A stretch of DNA of 64,000 bases from Pleodorina starrii (Eukaryota; Chlorophyta; Chlorophyceae; Chlamydomonadales; Volvocaceae): the NCBI GenBank assembly GCA_030267565.1, contig BRXU01000018.1:2232001-2296000 (forward strand), given 5' to 3'. The notes beneath the pieces were generated by a model. It was not told the DNA's origin and did not search any database. It worked only from the letters and a program-made list of their open reading frames with translations. Below, piece after piece: positions 36,731 to 48,457 of this stretch (position 1 is the stretch's first letter; the number at the start of each line of letters is the position of its first letter). The translations under genes were made by a program, and so were the position numbers.

Positions 36731-38309
36731 TCCCACAATCGGGCTTTTCTGTGCGTGTTGCCAAGCGAGGACCTTGAAACGAAGCCCGGAATGTGTGTGA
36801 ACACCATCGCAATATGTCACGCGCTGTTCCCACTATTGTTTCCTTGTGCGACGGACGATGCGCCCGCCCGCCGGGGCTGCCATGCGTGGGGATGCACCTG
36901 GTGGCTGCTGGCTGGGGCTCCCTCGCTCCGGACGGTGTGTGTGCAACAATGTGTTACTTTAAACAGACATTTTGGTGACTTGGCGAAACTTTAGTCGCTG
37001 TGGTGAGGAAGGTAGGATACACACCCCTGAACTAACGCCACACATACACGCGACATCCACCCGCCCGGCGGGAACCTTTCTATTACGTACAGCCAAATAC
37101 TTCTGCCCGCCCCGTCCTTCGGTTGCCGCTGCAACAACGAACTTTGCAACTAACTAACCCTGTGGAAAAGGGCCCTCTTGGCTTCGCAAAACGAACGACG
37201 ATTAAGGTCCATTCCATCCATCCCGCGGGAAGAGGAAGGCCCTCGCTCGCCATCTTGCGCGTCATTAGCAGTCCCATCCATCAATTCTGCACGAATGAAA
37301 CTCAAGCAGCCAACAGTACGACAGTCGCGAAGACGCCCATACATAACATACACTGCTGACGACGACGCCAGGTCCGTCGTGACACCAAGCAAACATACAG
37401 ACCTATAGTTCGATCGCCTCATTATTGTGAATCACGCCTCATCCAAACCGTACTGCTACGGTGCCTAGCCACTCGATCGCGCGCACCCTAAATCGATAGC
37501 TCCGTCGCGCATTGTTTTTTGCGGCCCAAATGACGCAATCATCAAGTTGCCGCCTTTCGTAATCTCAGCCGCACACACCTAACGAACTGACAGACGCTGC
37601 AGCACCCGGTAGCGAGGTACCAAATGAACAATCATGCGTCATACATGCGCGCGGTGCCGTTGCGTGCGCGTGCTACGTTGCGGCCGTTGCTAAGAAATCA
37701 CGACGAACCCAGATACTAGACCTATGCACGGCTAGCTAGCTAGCTGGCTAGCTAGGCGGCGGATGTAATCAATGATAGATCCGCGCCCCCAAGCCTGCTG
37801 CCATTCTACCGCGGGAGTCAACGCAGAAGAATAAAGTCAACGGGGTTTCCGTTATGCCCTATTGTGCTGGCACAACTAACCCCGCCTGCTGTCCAGCTAT
37901 TAGTCATCTATCAGCACGCACCTGCTGCCTGCGTGCTGCTGCCATCGTGCGATGCTACAGCAATCCTACCGAATCAATCACCGCAAACACACTACTCCAG
38001 CGGCGGGCACTATCCCCCAGCAGCCAACCTGCCAACGCGCGCCCGTCCGTCGGCCTATCGGACCCCCTAAGCCCCCGGACGGGACCGACAAATGATATCT
38101 GCCGTGCGTGCGGCGGGCGAGTCGCACCGCACACACGCACGTCCCTAAATCAGAGCCATCCAGCACTAGTCCAATCAGACAACACTTGCTAATACGGCCC
38201 AACATGACAACCAACGCCCTCACTGCCAAACCACATATCTCAGGGCCGGCGGGGTCGGGCGCAACTCAATCCGGGCCACCGACGGATCTCCTTCTGCGGT
38301 GCTGGCGAA

Positions 38310-40963
38310 TCAGCGCCGCCCCGCCTTGCAGCGGACCTTCAGGCTGGACGCCTTCGTCGGCTGCAAGTAGCCCGGGACCGAGGAGGCCGCCGCCGTGGAG
38401 CGCGTGCTCTGTAGCTGCTGCTGCTGCTGCTGCTTCCGCTGCCGGGACGACAGCTTGGCACCAACCATCGCGGTCGGAAGCTGGGCGGGCGCCAGGTCCA
38501 ACATGGGCGTCACCACCAACGCCACCGCCGACACCGCGACCTCCGTCACCTGCTCTGCCGCCGCTGCCGCGACCACCGTCACCGACACCACCTCTGGCGT
38601 TGCGGCGGCCTCCATTATTGTTGCCGCCGCGACCTCCGTCGCCGCCACCACCTCCGCTGCCATTATTACTTCCTGCTCCAGCACCACCGCCGCCACCTGC
38701 TCCTGCGCCACCTGCGCCACCTCCAACACAGCGCACGTCGCCGCCGACTCCAGGGGCAGGTCCGACTGCTCCTTGCTTGCAATTGCCACGCCCTCGTCCA
38801 GTGAGGGGATCATGCACAGAGGCGGCGGCACCAGCTCCACATCCAGCGGCGCGTACATGTGCGCAACAAACCACGGCACTTGCTCGCGCGCCTCCGCCAA
38901 CTCCTCCTGCGCGCCGCACGAGAGGGAGGCAGGCAGGAAAGCACGCACACCGGTAAGACACAGGCAGGAGCGCATGGAGCGTCGTAGGCAAGTAATGATA
39001 AGGCTAGCGCCGCACGTTGACACGTGCATGTGTGTGTGTGCGTGGGTATTCCGCATTCCTGGGTTCGCGCCACCGACATACGTATCTACCTACGTACGAA
39101 CCTAATAACCCAGTGTCCCATACATACATGCATAGCCGGGGTCCCCGCTGCCTTGAGGGTTGATATGAGGCCCTGCGCAATGCTGTGTGTACGTAGCCCT
39201 ACGGTACATCCCCACGCACGTACGCACGAAACCCCGACCCATGCCCGGCGCACCCTCCCACGCATCCACCCAAACCTAGGCATGACTCACGTCGGTCTTT
39301 AAGATATCGAGGATGAGGGCTCGTGCTTGGTAAAGGCAAATGTGCTCCATCGAGCCCAGGGCCGGCGGCTTCCAGGCCGGGCGTTCGACCTCGTCGTCAG
39401 GGTACATGTTGCCCCCGTCCTTGATGTACGCGGCCACATCATTCCAGCAGGTGAACTTTAGGTGCCGGGGGGCGTAGAACGGGAACCGCGGATACTGCAT
39501 GCGAAGCTCGCGCAGCTTCGACTGCATGCGGCGGACGGAGATAGATCGGGCGGGGGAAGCAAGCGCGGGCAACAAGTAAGTATCCCGCCTTTATTTGGAT
39601 TTGCTTTGCGCCATGTATGTTGCGTTGCGTCAAGTGGCGCATGCATGGTCGATGTGTCTATCTACGGTATCTATCCATCCAGCTACTCATCATCAGCCGC
39701 AAGATAGCTCCTGACTGCGATCGAGCCCCCCATCCATCTATGTCCGGTAGCTACGTATGTACTCACAATGTCCGGATGCGCCTTCAGGATGCGCTCCCGC
39801 ATCTCGGCGAAGTCAATGTGCTTGAACTCGTCCACCTCGTCCAGGACTTCGGCGGGGCAAAAGTAAACCTTGCCGAGCCACTCGGGGCGGAGGTTCCACA
39901 GGGTGCACCGCCTGTATGCGTGCAAGTGTCCCAGCAGGGCAGCAGGGAGGGCGGGTTTAGATACGATAGTAACAATGAGGTAGCTAGGCACTGCAGATAG
40001 AAGTCACGCATATGTATGTACAGATATATAGACGTGCAGAACGAACCCAAGCGTAGCGGGAGTTCCATTCCTCAGGTGAATGTTTGCAAACATGTGATAC
40101 CCGGCCCCCCTAGACATACACACACCGCATGCAAGCATCCTTCGTTTGCACATGAGGCACAGCAAAACAATCCTACATGCAACAGGCACGCATGCATGAC
40201 GCGGACTGACCAGTAGCCGGGCTCCTCCGGCTTGAGATTGAGGGTCCGATACTCCCACAAGTGGATGTCCCCCCTGCAAAATAAAAGGACGATAGGACGT
40301 CAAACAGACGTCAGCTATCGTACGGGCGAAAACACGCCGGCTGAATGAAACAAAGCCACTGGTTGCTGGTATCGAAGAAAGGCAGAGCGAGGCTCCTCCG
40401 TCATTCCAGGCAGGCGACTGGGAGTGATTACTCACATGGTATGCATATTCCACGAGTACTGTTATGAAGTAACTAGAGGTCACATGGCCCAAAAGTGCCG
40501 AACCTTTACGCCCTAACAACGCCACACATACATGTAGGCCAACGATCGATAGATGCACACATATACACACAAGGTGCAAAGGCCGCGAGATCCTCCTGCA
40601 GGCGGCTGATAAGGCTTGATTGTACTGACCTGAAGAAAAAGTTCTTCTCGGGAGTCCCGTAGACTGCTGCGCAGTCGGGTCCGGGCGCTTGCACGGGCGC
40701 ACAGGATCCCAGCAGGCTGCCGGTTCCTGGAGAAGATGGAGTCCTGCATGCAGCAAACGGACCGAAATCGCTTTAGCTTTTCTAATAGATTGGCCCAGAA
40801 CATGATGCCTTGGCGAACTCATGCGCGTTGGTAAACAAAACAGGCATGCCGGCAACCTATGTAGGGCGGAGGCCGCTAGCTCCTCCCAGCGGCTGAGGCT
40901 TCGTTGTACTTACCAGAGAAAGCAATTGTTGATGAAGCCCTCATCGAAATTCGCCGTCGCCAT
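38310..40963 (-). CDS. Unknown array protein, copy A (intact, 399 aa)
   Basis: Six exons on the minus strand: 40914-40963 (ATG at 40961-40963), 40630-40743, 40211-40273, 39767-39911, 39291-39521, 38310-38906. All donors are GTAAGT, GTCAGT or GTGAGT, all acceptors are AG, and phase is continuous to TGA. The N-terminus is MATANFDEGFINNCFLW. The middle is rich in Trp, Tyr, Cys and Pro (CTLWNLRPEWLGKVYFCP, YPRFPFYAPRHLKFTCW, NMYPDDEVERPAWKPP) and looks like a folded domain. The last exon encodes an Ala/Val/Glu-rich helical stretch, a short Gln run and a basic C-terminus. No signal peptide or TM segment is evident. I recognise no family, and the function is unknown. It could be a host gene amplified in tandem or a gene carried by a repeat element. 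Confidence 0.72.
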
Positions 40964-41280
40964 GTTGTTGATTGGTTTTTCTTAAGCGGCGGCTCAGAAA
41001 GGCAGGTAGAACGACAGATGGCCAGTGAACGAGTGAAGGAGTCAACAGTTTTGGAAGCTTCATGCAGGCCGGCCGAGGAGTTGTTCGTCTAAGGACTGCG
41101 GCCGAGGCGGTTACGGTTGATATACGGCGTCTGACAAAGCAAGCCAAAGCCCCATTCCATCCAAGATAGACAAAACCTAAATTTTACGGAAATAATGTAT
41201 TTGAACAGGTAGATGATAAATACGTAGACAATAAACGTTGACGTTGTGTGGACTGAGTCCGCCCACCTCGGGGCGCGAGG

Positions 41281-41333
41281 GTGTTCGGGGTTTTCGGGGT
41301 TTTCAGGTTTTCGGGGTTTTCGGGGGTTTCGTT
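41281..41333 (+). repeat. G-rich telomere-like tract upstream of the array gene (unit A)
   Basis: Runs of GGGG separated by TTTTC (CGGGGTTTTCGGGGTTTTC pattern) lie about 320 bases upstream of the gene start. Copies: unit B 48401-48453, unit C 55118-55171, unit D 61038-61073 (one module shorter). They are related in pattern to TTTTAGGG repeats and have four or more G-runs, compatible with a quadruplex. Confidence 0.7.
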
Positions 41334-41478
41334 AGTAGATATGTAGGCCGCTTCTCCGTGCCGCCCCTTCGGCGCCCCGGTACCCCTCCCAGCCCTCTGC
41401 TGACCTCCCGCTGGCTCTGCTTTCTACGCTGCTGTTGCGCCACGCGCGCCACCTACGTACCTCCCTGCTCGCTGTCGC

Positions 41479-41729
<251 letters not shown>

Positions 41730-42200
41730 CCTACCCGGACCTGTGGGGGTTGGGAGGGTGGGGGGAGCGGGTAGGTAATGACGGTCCACACAAACAGGCA
41801 AGCTGAAAAGCTGACAGCCATAGTCGGTGGAAAAGCGCAACGGAAAAGAGTCCAATTGAAATTACCGTATACCAGAAGGGTTTGGCAGGGGTGCGTGGGC
41901 CCGACCCCGCCACCCCCTACCCCATCCCCTCCCCATCCGGACTGTCTTTTCCCGCCTTACCCCTCCCCCTTCCCCTCGGCTGCCTCGCCGCGGTTCGTCT
42001 GTCTTCCCCCCTTCCTCCCCCCGCGGAGGGCGGCAGTAGCAGTAGTACGGCAATGGTACGGCGCCTACCCAAACCAGCGTCGGCTCCACGGTTGTGCCGC
42101 ACATCTCACACCTCGCTTCACGCCCTCGCACACATGCACACTCGCGCCCCGCCCCGTCGCGTGCTGTCCGATCCCACACCCTTTCCAGTAAACATCAGAT

Positions 42201-42620
42201 GATCCCCTAGGAGTGCCTGAGAGTTAGGGCACTAAATTGGTAACCGAGAGGTCACCAGTTCGATCCCGGCCTTCGCATAGGGCTGGGTGACCGATGGGGG
42301 CCCTGGTGTGGGAACGAACAGCAGGTGATCGCATGGCTCTTGAGCCATGTCCCTGTCCCCTGCACTGGTAGAACTCATCTCGGTTGAATGTTCAACAATG
42401 ATGAGTCTGGCATATCTGGGAAGAGTGCGTGCGGGTACCCAGATGTGATCCGAGTGAGACGGAGCCCAGACACGGAGTGGGTGGGAGAAGCAACCCATCT
42501 TAGTCAAAAAGGCGGTCACCGCGGTAATGGGCTGAAAGTACCCGCCGAAGAGGCATCAGTCTGTTCCCTTAACCCACGCTCGGGCTTACGGTCCAGTGTA
42601 AACTTTCTTTTCTTTCTTTC
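42201..42620 (+). mobile_element. tRNA-derived SINE inserted in unit A
   Basis: The insertion is absent from units B-D. It is flanked by a perfect 12-bp target-site duplication (TAAACATCAGAT at 42189-42200 and 42621-42632). The head resembles a tRNA: an A-box-like GTTAGGGCACTAAATTGG, GGT in the anticodon position (TTGGTAA), and B box GTTCGATCC at 42258-42266. The body is about 350 bp and the tail is TTTCTTTTCTTTCTTTC. No coding capacity. tRNA-related SINEs are known in Chlamydomonas. Confidence 0.85.
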
Positions 42621-42632
42621 TAAACATCAGAT

Positions 42633-43587
42633 AACACATTAGTCAGCATCACACCACGAGGGGGCGGGCGACCAACAACATCCAGCCAAATGCGGCCAGC
42701 GGGCGATGATGTCGAGATCGAAGGGTATAGATGAAACACAGACCGGACGTGCACGTGAGCACCTGCCCCCTTCCACCCCTTCAACCCTCTCCTCCCAAGT
42801 TCCCGATCTACGGCGATTTCTGGCCCCCATCCCCATTCTCCCAAACCTACCTCCCCCACCGCATGGCATCCCCCGGAATTGTTGCCGCGTCAAGAAAGGG
42901 AGTTCGGCGGGGGGGACCCAGAACGACGGGAAGGAAGCGAGATGGTGGGGAGCGAGGGCTTGTGAGGGGAGGGGAAGGGAAGGGAAGGGGTGTCGGTGTG
43001 GGCTGTGGGGCTGTGAAGCTGGGACCAAACCAGACTGCTGGTGTCTCCTTGCCAGTTGCCACGCACAGCCGCTCGCAAGGAGCAGTCGTCGTTTCGCTGC
43101 GTTAGTTGGGGTCGGGTGCCCCACCGTGGCGGCTGTGACGCCGTACGTACGGTAGGTAGGGTCTCGTCCTCTCCTCCTCCGCGCACTCGGGGGTCAGCTG
43201 CTGATCTGTGCGGGTCCCTACCTCGATTGCGGCGGAGGTCCGTGGGGACTCAAGCTACGTACTCCGCAGCCTTTATCCTGGTCGGTCGCGCTTGAGGATG
43301 GCGGAAACGATGTTTTGCCGGGCCGCTGACATAACTGTACGACAAAGGTCATTGTTGCTGTTGCCGTACAAACGGTCGGGAGCTTCGTAAGCGAGGGGGA
43401 GACACGGGAGGCGAGGCGTTCTTCTACAGATTTGCGTGGATGGAATCTATGCGTCCACACCGGACACACCCACCCAACCTCGCCCGCCCGCCCGCCGCCG
43501 TCACATCACAACACTCCATCCCTTGCCCGCCCGTGCAACCATCCGCCCAGCCATCTGTGACCCAAATCAATCATTATGCAGCACTAC
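42633..43587. other. Non-coding right part of unit A
   Basis: Sequence shared by all units with no exon structure I can support. It contains GGGAA repeats near 42967-42990 and the palindrome CCGTACGTACGG near 43141. Equivalent stretches occur in B (49900-50854), C (55813-56767) and D (61728-62681). Confidence 0.5.
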
Positions 43588-45474
43588 ATACACACCCCTG
43601 AACTAACGCCACACATACACGCGACATCCACCCGCCCGGCGGGAACCTATCTATTACGTACAGCCAAATACTCCTGCCCGCCCTGTCCTTCGGTTGCCGC
43701 TGCAACAACGAACTTTGCAACTAACTAACCCTGCGGAAAAGGGCCCTCTTGGCTTCGCAAAACGAACGACGATTAAGGTCCATTCCATCCATCCCGCGGG
43801 AAGAGGAAGGCCCTCGCTCGCCATCTTGCGCGTCATTAGCAGTCCCATCCATCAATTCTGCACGAATGAAACTCAAGCAGCCAACAGTACGACAGTCACG
43901 AAGACGCCCATACATAACATACACTGCTGACGACGACGCCAGGTCCGTCGTGACACCAAGCAAACATACAGACCTATAGTTCGATCGCCTCATTATTGTG
44001 AATCACGCCTCATCCAAACCGTACTGCTACGGTGCCTAGCCACTCGATCGCGCGCACCCTAAATCGATAGCTCCGTCGCGCATTGTTTTTTGCGGCCCAA
44101 ATGACGCAATCATCAAGTTGCCGCCTTTCGTAATCTCAGCCGCACACACCTAACGAACTGACAGACGCTGCAACACCCGGTAGCGAGATACCAAATGAAC
44201 AATCATGCGTCATACATGCGCGCGGTGCCGTTGCGTGCGCGTGCTGCGTTGCGGCCGTTGCTAAGAAATCACGACGAACCCAGATACTAGACCTATGCAC
44301 GGCTAGCTAGCTAGCTGGCTAGCTAGGCGGCGGATGTAATCAATGATAGATCCGCGCCCCCAAGCCTGCTGCCATTCTACCGCGGGAGTCAACGCAGAAG
44401 AATAAAGTCAACGGGGTTTCCGTTATGCCCTATTGTGCTGGCACAACTAACCCCGCCTGCTGTCCAGCTATTAGTCATCTATCAGCACGCACCTGCTGCC
44501 TGCGTGCTGCTGCCATCGTGCGATGCTACAGCAATCCTACCGAATCAATCACCGCAAACACACTACTCCAGCGGCGGGCACTATCCCCCAGCAGCCAACC
44601 TGCCAACGCGCGCCCGTCCGTCGGCCTATCGGACCCCCTAAGCCCCCGGACGGGACCGACAAATGATATCTGCCGTGCGTGCGGCGGGCGAGTCGCACCG
44701 CACACACGCACGTCCCTAAATCAGAGCCATCCAGCACTAGTCCAATCAGACAACACTTGCTAATACGGCCCAACATGACAACCAACGCCCTCACTGCCAA
44801 ACCACATATCTCAGGGCCGGCGGGGTCGGGCGCAACTCAATCCGGGCCACCGACGGATCTCCTTCTGCGGTGCTGGCGAATCAGCGCCGCCCCGCCTTGC
44901 AGCGGACCTTCAGGCTGGACGCCTTCGTCGGCTGCAAGTAGCCCGGGACCGAGGAGGCCGCCGCCGTGGAGCGCGTGCTCTGTAGCTGCTGCTGCTGCTG
45001 CTGCTTCCGCTGCCGGGACGACAGCTTGGCACCAACCATCGCGGTCGGAAGCTGGGCGGGCGCCAGGTCCAACATGGGCGTCACCACCAACGCCACCGCC
45101 GACACCGCGACCTCCGTCACCTGCTCTGCCGCCGCTGCCGCGACCACCGTCACCGACACCACCTCTGGCGTTGCGGCGGCCTCCATTATTGTTGCCGCCG
45201 CGACCTCCGTCGCCGCCACCACCTCCGCTGCCATTATTACTTCCTGCTCCAGCACCACCGCCGCCACCTGCTCCTGCGCCACCTGCGCCACCTCCAACAC
45301 AGCGCACGTCGCCGCCGACTCCAGGGGCAGGTCCGACTGCTCCTTGCTTGCAATTGCCACGCCCTCGTCCAGTGAGGGGATCATGCACAGAGGCGGCGGC
45401 ACCAGCTCCACATCCAGCGGCGCGTACATGTGCGCAACAAACCACGGCACTTGCTCGCGCGCCTCCGCCAACTC

Positions 45475-45498
45475 CGCGCAGGAGGATCCTCCTGCGCG
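45475..45498. repeat. 24-bp perfect palindrome at the exon 6 acceptor of copy B
   Basis: The symmetrical sequence is centred on AGGATCCT with CGCGCAGG/CCTGCGCG arms. It is absent from A, C and D, where the acceptor reads through directly. It arose from a 14-bp insertion that inverts the neighbouring acceptor sequence. Confidence 0.9.
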
Positions 45499-46832
45499 CC
45501 GCACGAGAGGGAGGCAGGCAGGAAAGCACGCACACCGGTAAGACACAGGCAGGAGCGCATGGAGCGTCGTAGGCAAGTAATGATAAGGCTAGCGCCGCAC
45601 GTTGACACGTGCATGTGTGTGTGTGTGGGTATTCCGCATTCCTGGGTTCGCGCCACCGACATACGTATCTACCTACGTACGAACCTAATAACCCAGTGTC
45701 CCATACATACATGCATAGCCGGGGTCCCCGCTGCCTTGAGGGTTGATATGAGGCCCTGCGCAATGCTGTGTGTACGTAGCCCTACGGTACATCCCCACGC
45801 ACGTACGCACGAAACCCCGACCCATGCCCGGCGCACCCTCCCACGCATCCACCCAAACCTAGGCATGACTCACGTCGGTCTTTAAGATATCGAGGATGAG
45901 GGCTCGTGCTTGGTAAAGGCAAATGTGCTCCATCGAGCCCAGGGCCGGCGGCTTCCAGGCCGGGCGTTCGACCTCGTCGTCAGGGTACATGTTGCCCCCG
46001 TCCTTGATGTACGCGGCCACATCATTCCAGCAGGTGAACTTTAGGTGCCGGGGGGCGTAGAACGGGAACCGCGGATACTGCATGCGAAGCTCGCGCAGCT
46101 TCGACTGCATGCGGCGGACTTGAACTCGTCCACCTCGTCCAGGACTTCGGCGGGGCAAAAGTAAACCTTGCCGAGCCACTCGGGGCGGAGGTTCCACAGG
46201 GTGCACCGCCTGTATGCGTGCAAGTGTCCCAGCAGGGCAGCAGGGAGGGCGGGGTTTAGATAAGATAGTAACAATGAGGTAGCTAGGCACTGCAGATAGA
46301 AGTCACGCATATGTATGTACAGATATATAGACGTGCAGAACGAACCCAAGCGTAGCGGGAGTTCCATTCCTCAGGTGAATGTTTGCAAACATGTGATACC
46401 CGGCCCCCCTAGACATACACACACCGCATGCAAGCATCCTTCGTTTGCACATGAGGCACAACAAAACAATCCTACATGCAACAGGCACGCATGCATGACG
46501 CGGACTGACCAGTAGCCGGGCTCCTCCGGCTTGAGATCGAGGGTCCGATACTCCCACAAGTGGATGTCCCCCCTGCAAAATAAAAGGACGATAGGACGTC
46601 AAACAGACGTCAGCTATCGTACGGGCGAAAACACGCCGGCTGAATGAAACAAAGCCACTGGTTGCTGGTATCGAAGAAAGGCAGAGCGAGGCTCCTCCGT
46701 CATTCCAGGCAGGCGACTGGGAGTGATTACTCACATGGTATGCATATTCCACGAGTACTGTTCTGAAGTAACTAGAGGTCACATGGCCCAAAAGTGCCGA
46801 ACCTTTACGCCCTAACAACGCCACACATACAT

Positions 46833-47653
46833 TAATTAATTACAGAGGAGCTGGATAACAGCTACATAGTGCGATCGCACGACTCTGTGGGTCTAATGTT
46901 CAATAGAACATCTAGACCAGGCCACTAACCAATTCACGAGCAAATTCGCCTCATTGGAAAGGGATCCCACTCTGTGAGATGAAAGTCTTCGACTACGTGT
47001 GCCAATTCCGATTCCCTGAAACGAAACGGTACCCAGGCTAGCGAAGGGGGAGGCAAAAGGGAATCGGAGTCAAGGCAAAACCTCCCCCGCTCTGGGACCG
47101 GCCTAAAGACGAGCACACGTATCCTGCAACTACCCACGTACGTACGAAAGGAGCAAAAGAACAGCGGTGTACCCCACGATATTGCATAAATAGCAAACAA
47201 CCAAACCAAACCCTAACCTTCTTGTTCTGTCCAACATATCATTCGTTATGCGTTTCCGGCAATGAGCAGACGATTTGCCCAGATCCATTCCGTGAAAGGA
47301 ACGGATGGTTTGACGGAACCATATCCCAACCCCGCAAAGGAATATCCTGCGCCGCAAAGGCAGTCAAACGTCCCCAAAAATCCGCTACCACTGTTGCGCT
47401 TATCTTGTTTAGAGCCGGAGATGTAAGGGTATCTCCACCGCCCTCCCTATACAACAGTCGCCTTCCCACGTCAAGCGCGCTTATCGCTGCCAGGCATACA
47501 ACCTCCCAAACATACTTGTAGGCCACATACCTCCCAAACATACTTATAGGCCACAACCTCCCACATACCTCCCAAACATACTTGTAGGCCACATACCTCC
47601 CAAACATACTTGTAGGCCACAACCTCCCAAACATACTTGTAGGCCACATACAT
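46833..47653. mobile_element. Unclassified 821-bp insertion in intron 2 of copy B
   Basis: Absent from units A, C and D. It is bounded by a 9-bp direct repeat (CACATACAT) that may be a target-site duplication. It begins TAATTAATTACAG, is less GC-rich than the unit, and ends in about five copies of a 28-bp repeat built from GTAGGCCACATACCTCCCAA and ACATACTT. No transposase-like frame and no terminal inverted repeats were found. It could be a DNA-transposon remnant or filler DNA. Confidence 0.6.
47512..47653. repeat. 28-bp tandem repeat at the end of the 821-bp insertion
   Basis: Units of CTCCCAAACATACTTGTAGG plus CCACATAC, some shortened. They share GTAGGCC and CACATAC with the insertion site, so they were probably seeded from local sequence. 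Confidence 0.75.
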
Positions 47654-48457
47654 GTAGGCCAACGATCGATAGATGCACACATATACACACAAGGTGCAAA
47701 GGCCGCGAGATCCTCCTGCAGGCGGCTGATAAGGCTTGATTGTACTGACCTGAAGAAAAAGTTCTTCTCGGGAGTCCCGTAGACTGCTGCGCAGTCGGGT
47801 CCGGGCGCTTGCACGGGCGCACAGGATCCCAGCAGGCTGCCGGTTCCTGGAGAAGATGGAGTCCTGCATGCAGTAAACGGACCGAAATCGCTTTAGCTTT
47901 TCTAATAGATTGGCCCAGAACATGATGCCTTGGCGAACTCATGCGCGTTGGTAAACAAAACAGGCATGCCGGCAACCTATGTAGGGCGGAGGCCGCTAGC
48001 TCCTCCCAGCGGCTGAGGCTTCGTTGTACTTACCAGAGAAAGCAATTGTTGATGAAGCCCTCATCGAAATTCGCCGTCGCCATGTTGTTGATTGGTTTTT
48101 CTTAAGCGGCGGCTCAGAAAGGCAGGTAGAACGACAGATGGCCAGTGAACGAGTGAAGGAGTCAACAGTTTTGGAAGCTTCATGCAGGCCGGCCGAGGAG
48201 TTGTTCGTCTAAGAACTGCGGCCGAGGCGGTTACGGTTGATATACGGCGTCTGACAAAGCAAGCCAAAGCCCCATTCCATCCAAGATAGACAAAACCTAA
48301 ATTTTACGGAAATAATGTATTTGAACAGGTAGATGATAAATACGTAGACAATAAACGTTGACGTTGTGTGGACTGAGTCCGCCCACCTCGGGGCGCGAGG
48401 GTGTTCGGGGTTTTCGGGGTTTTCAGGTTTTCGGGGTTTTCGGGGGTTTCGTTAGTA

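Larger units (their letters stand above)
33247..37016. other. Repeat-rich intergenic region between the septin-like gene and the tandem array
   Basis: No supported gene. It contains a 16-bp minisatellite (33325-33391), the telomere-like tract (33840-33903), a C14/GT tract near 34327-34350, GGTTGG and CACC-type tracts, and a direct repeat at 36610/36704. The first TGTAA after the septin stop is at 35975, too distant to assign with confidence. Confidence 0.5.
44881..48083 (-). pseudogene. Unknown array protein, copy B (broken)
   Basis: Recognisable exons: 48034-48083, 47750-47863, 46510-46572, 46120-46209 (3' truncated), 45874-46104, 44881-about 45491. A 285-bp deletion relative to copy A (joint at 46119/46120) removes 55 nt of exon 4, its donor and most of intron 4. 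Reading through the joint shifts frame and meets a stop in former exon 5. A 14-bp insertion at the exon 6 acceptor would shift frame again, unless splicing moves to GCGGAG just inside. An 821-bp insertion lies in intron 2. A normal protein is not expected. Confidence 0.8.

Noticed and set aside
38266..38991. Gly/Arg-rich (RGG-like) alternative frame across exon 6 of the array gene
   Set aside because: Would need a different acceptor phase. The main frame has normal amino-acid use next to the acceptor and continues exon 5 in phase.
41778..42191. 137-codon ATG frame conserved in position in all four units
   Set aside because: Differences between units (Arg/Lys, Phe/Ile/His-type changes) are amino-acid changing and the frame is Pro-rich low complexity, so there is no sign of protein constraint.
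42209..42275. tRNA-like sequence with GGT in the anticodon position
   Set aside because: It is the head of a SINE with a target-site duplication. The acceptor stem does not pair, so it is not a functional tRNA gene.
47512..47653. Regularly repeated 28-bp units resembling a CRISPR array
   Set aside because: Repeats are directly adjacent with no unique spacers, in a eukaryotic intron.
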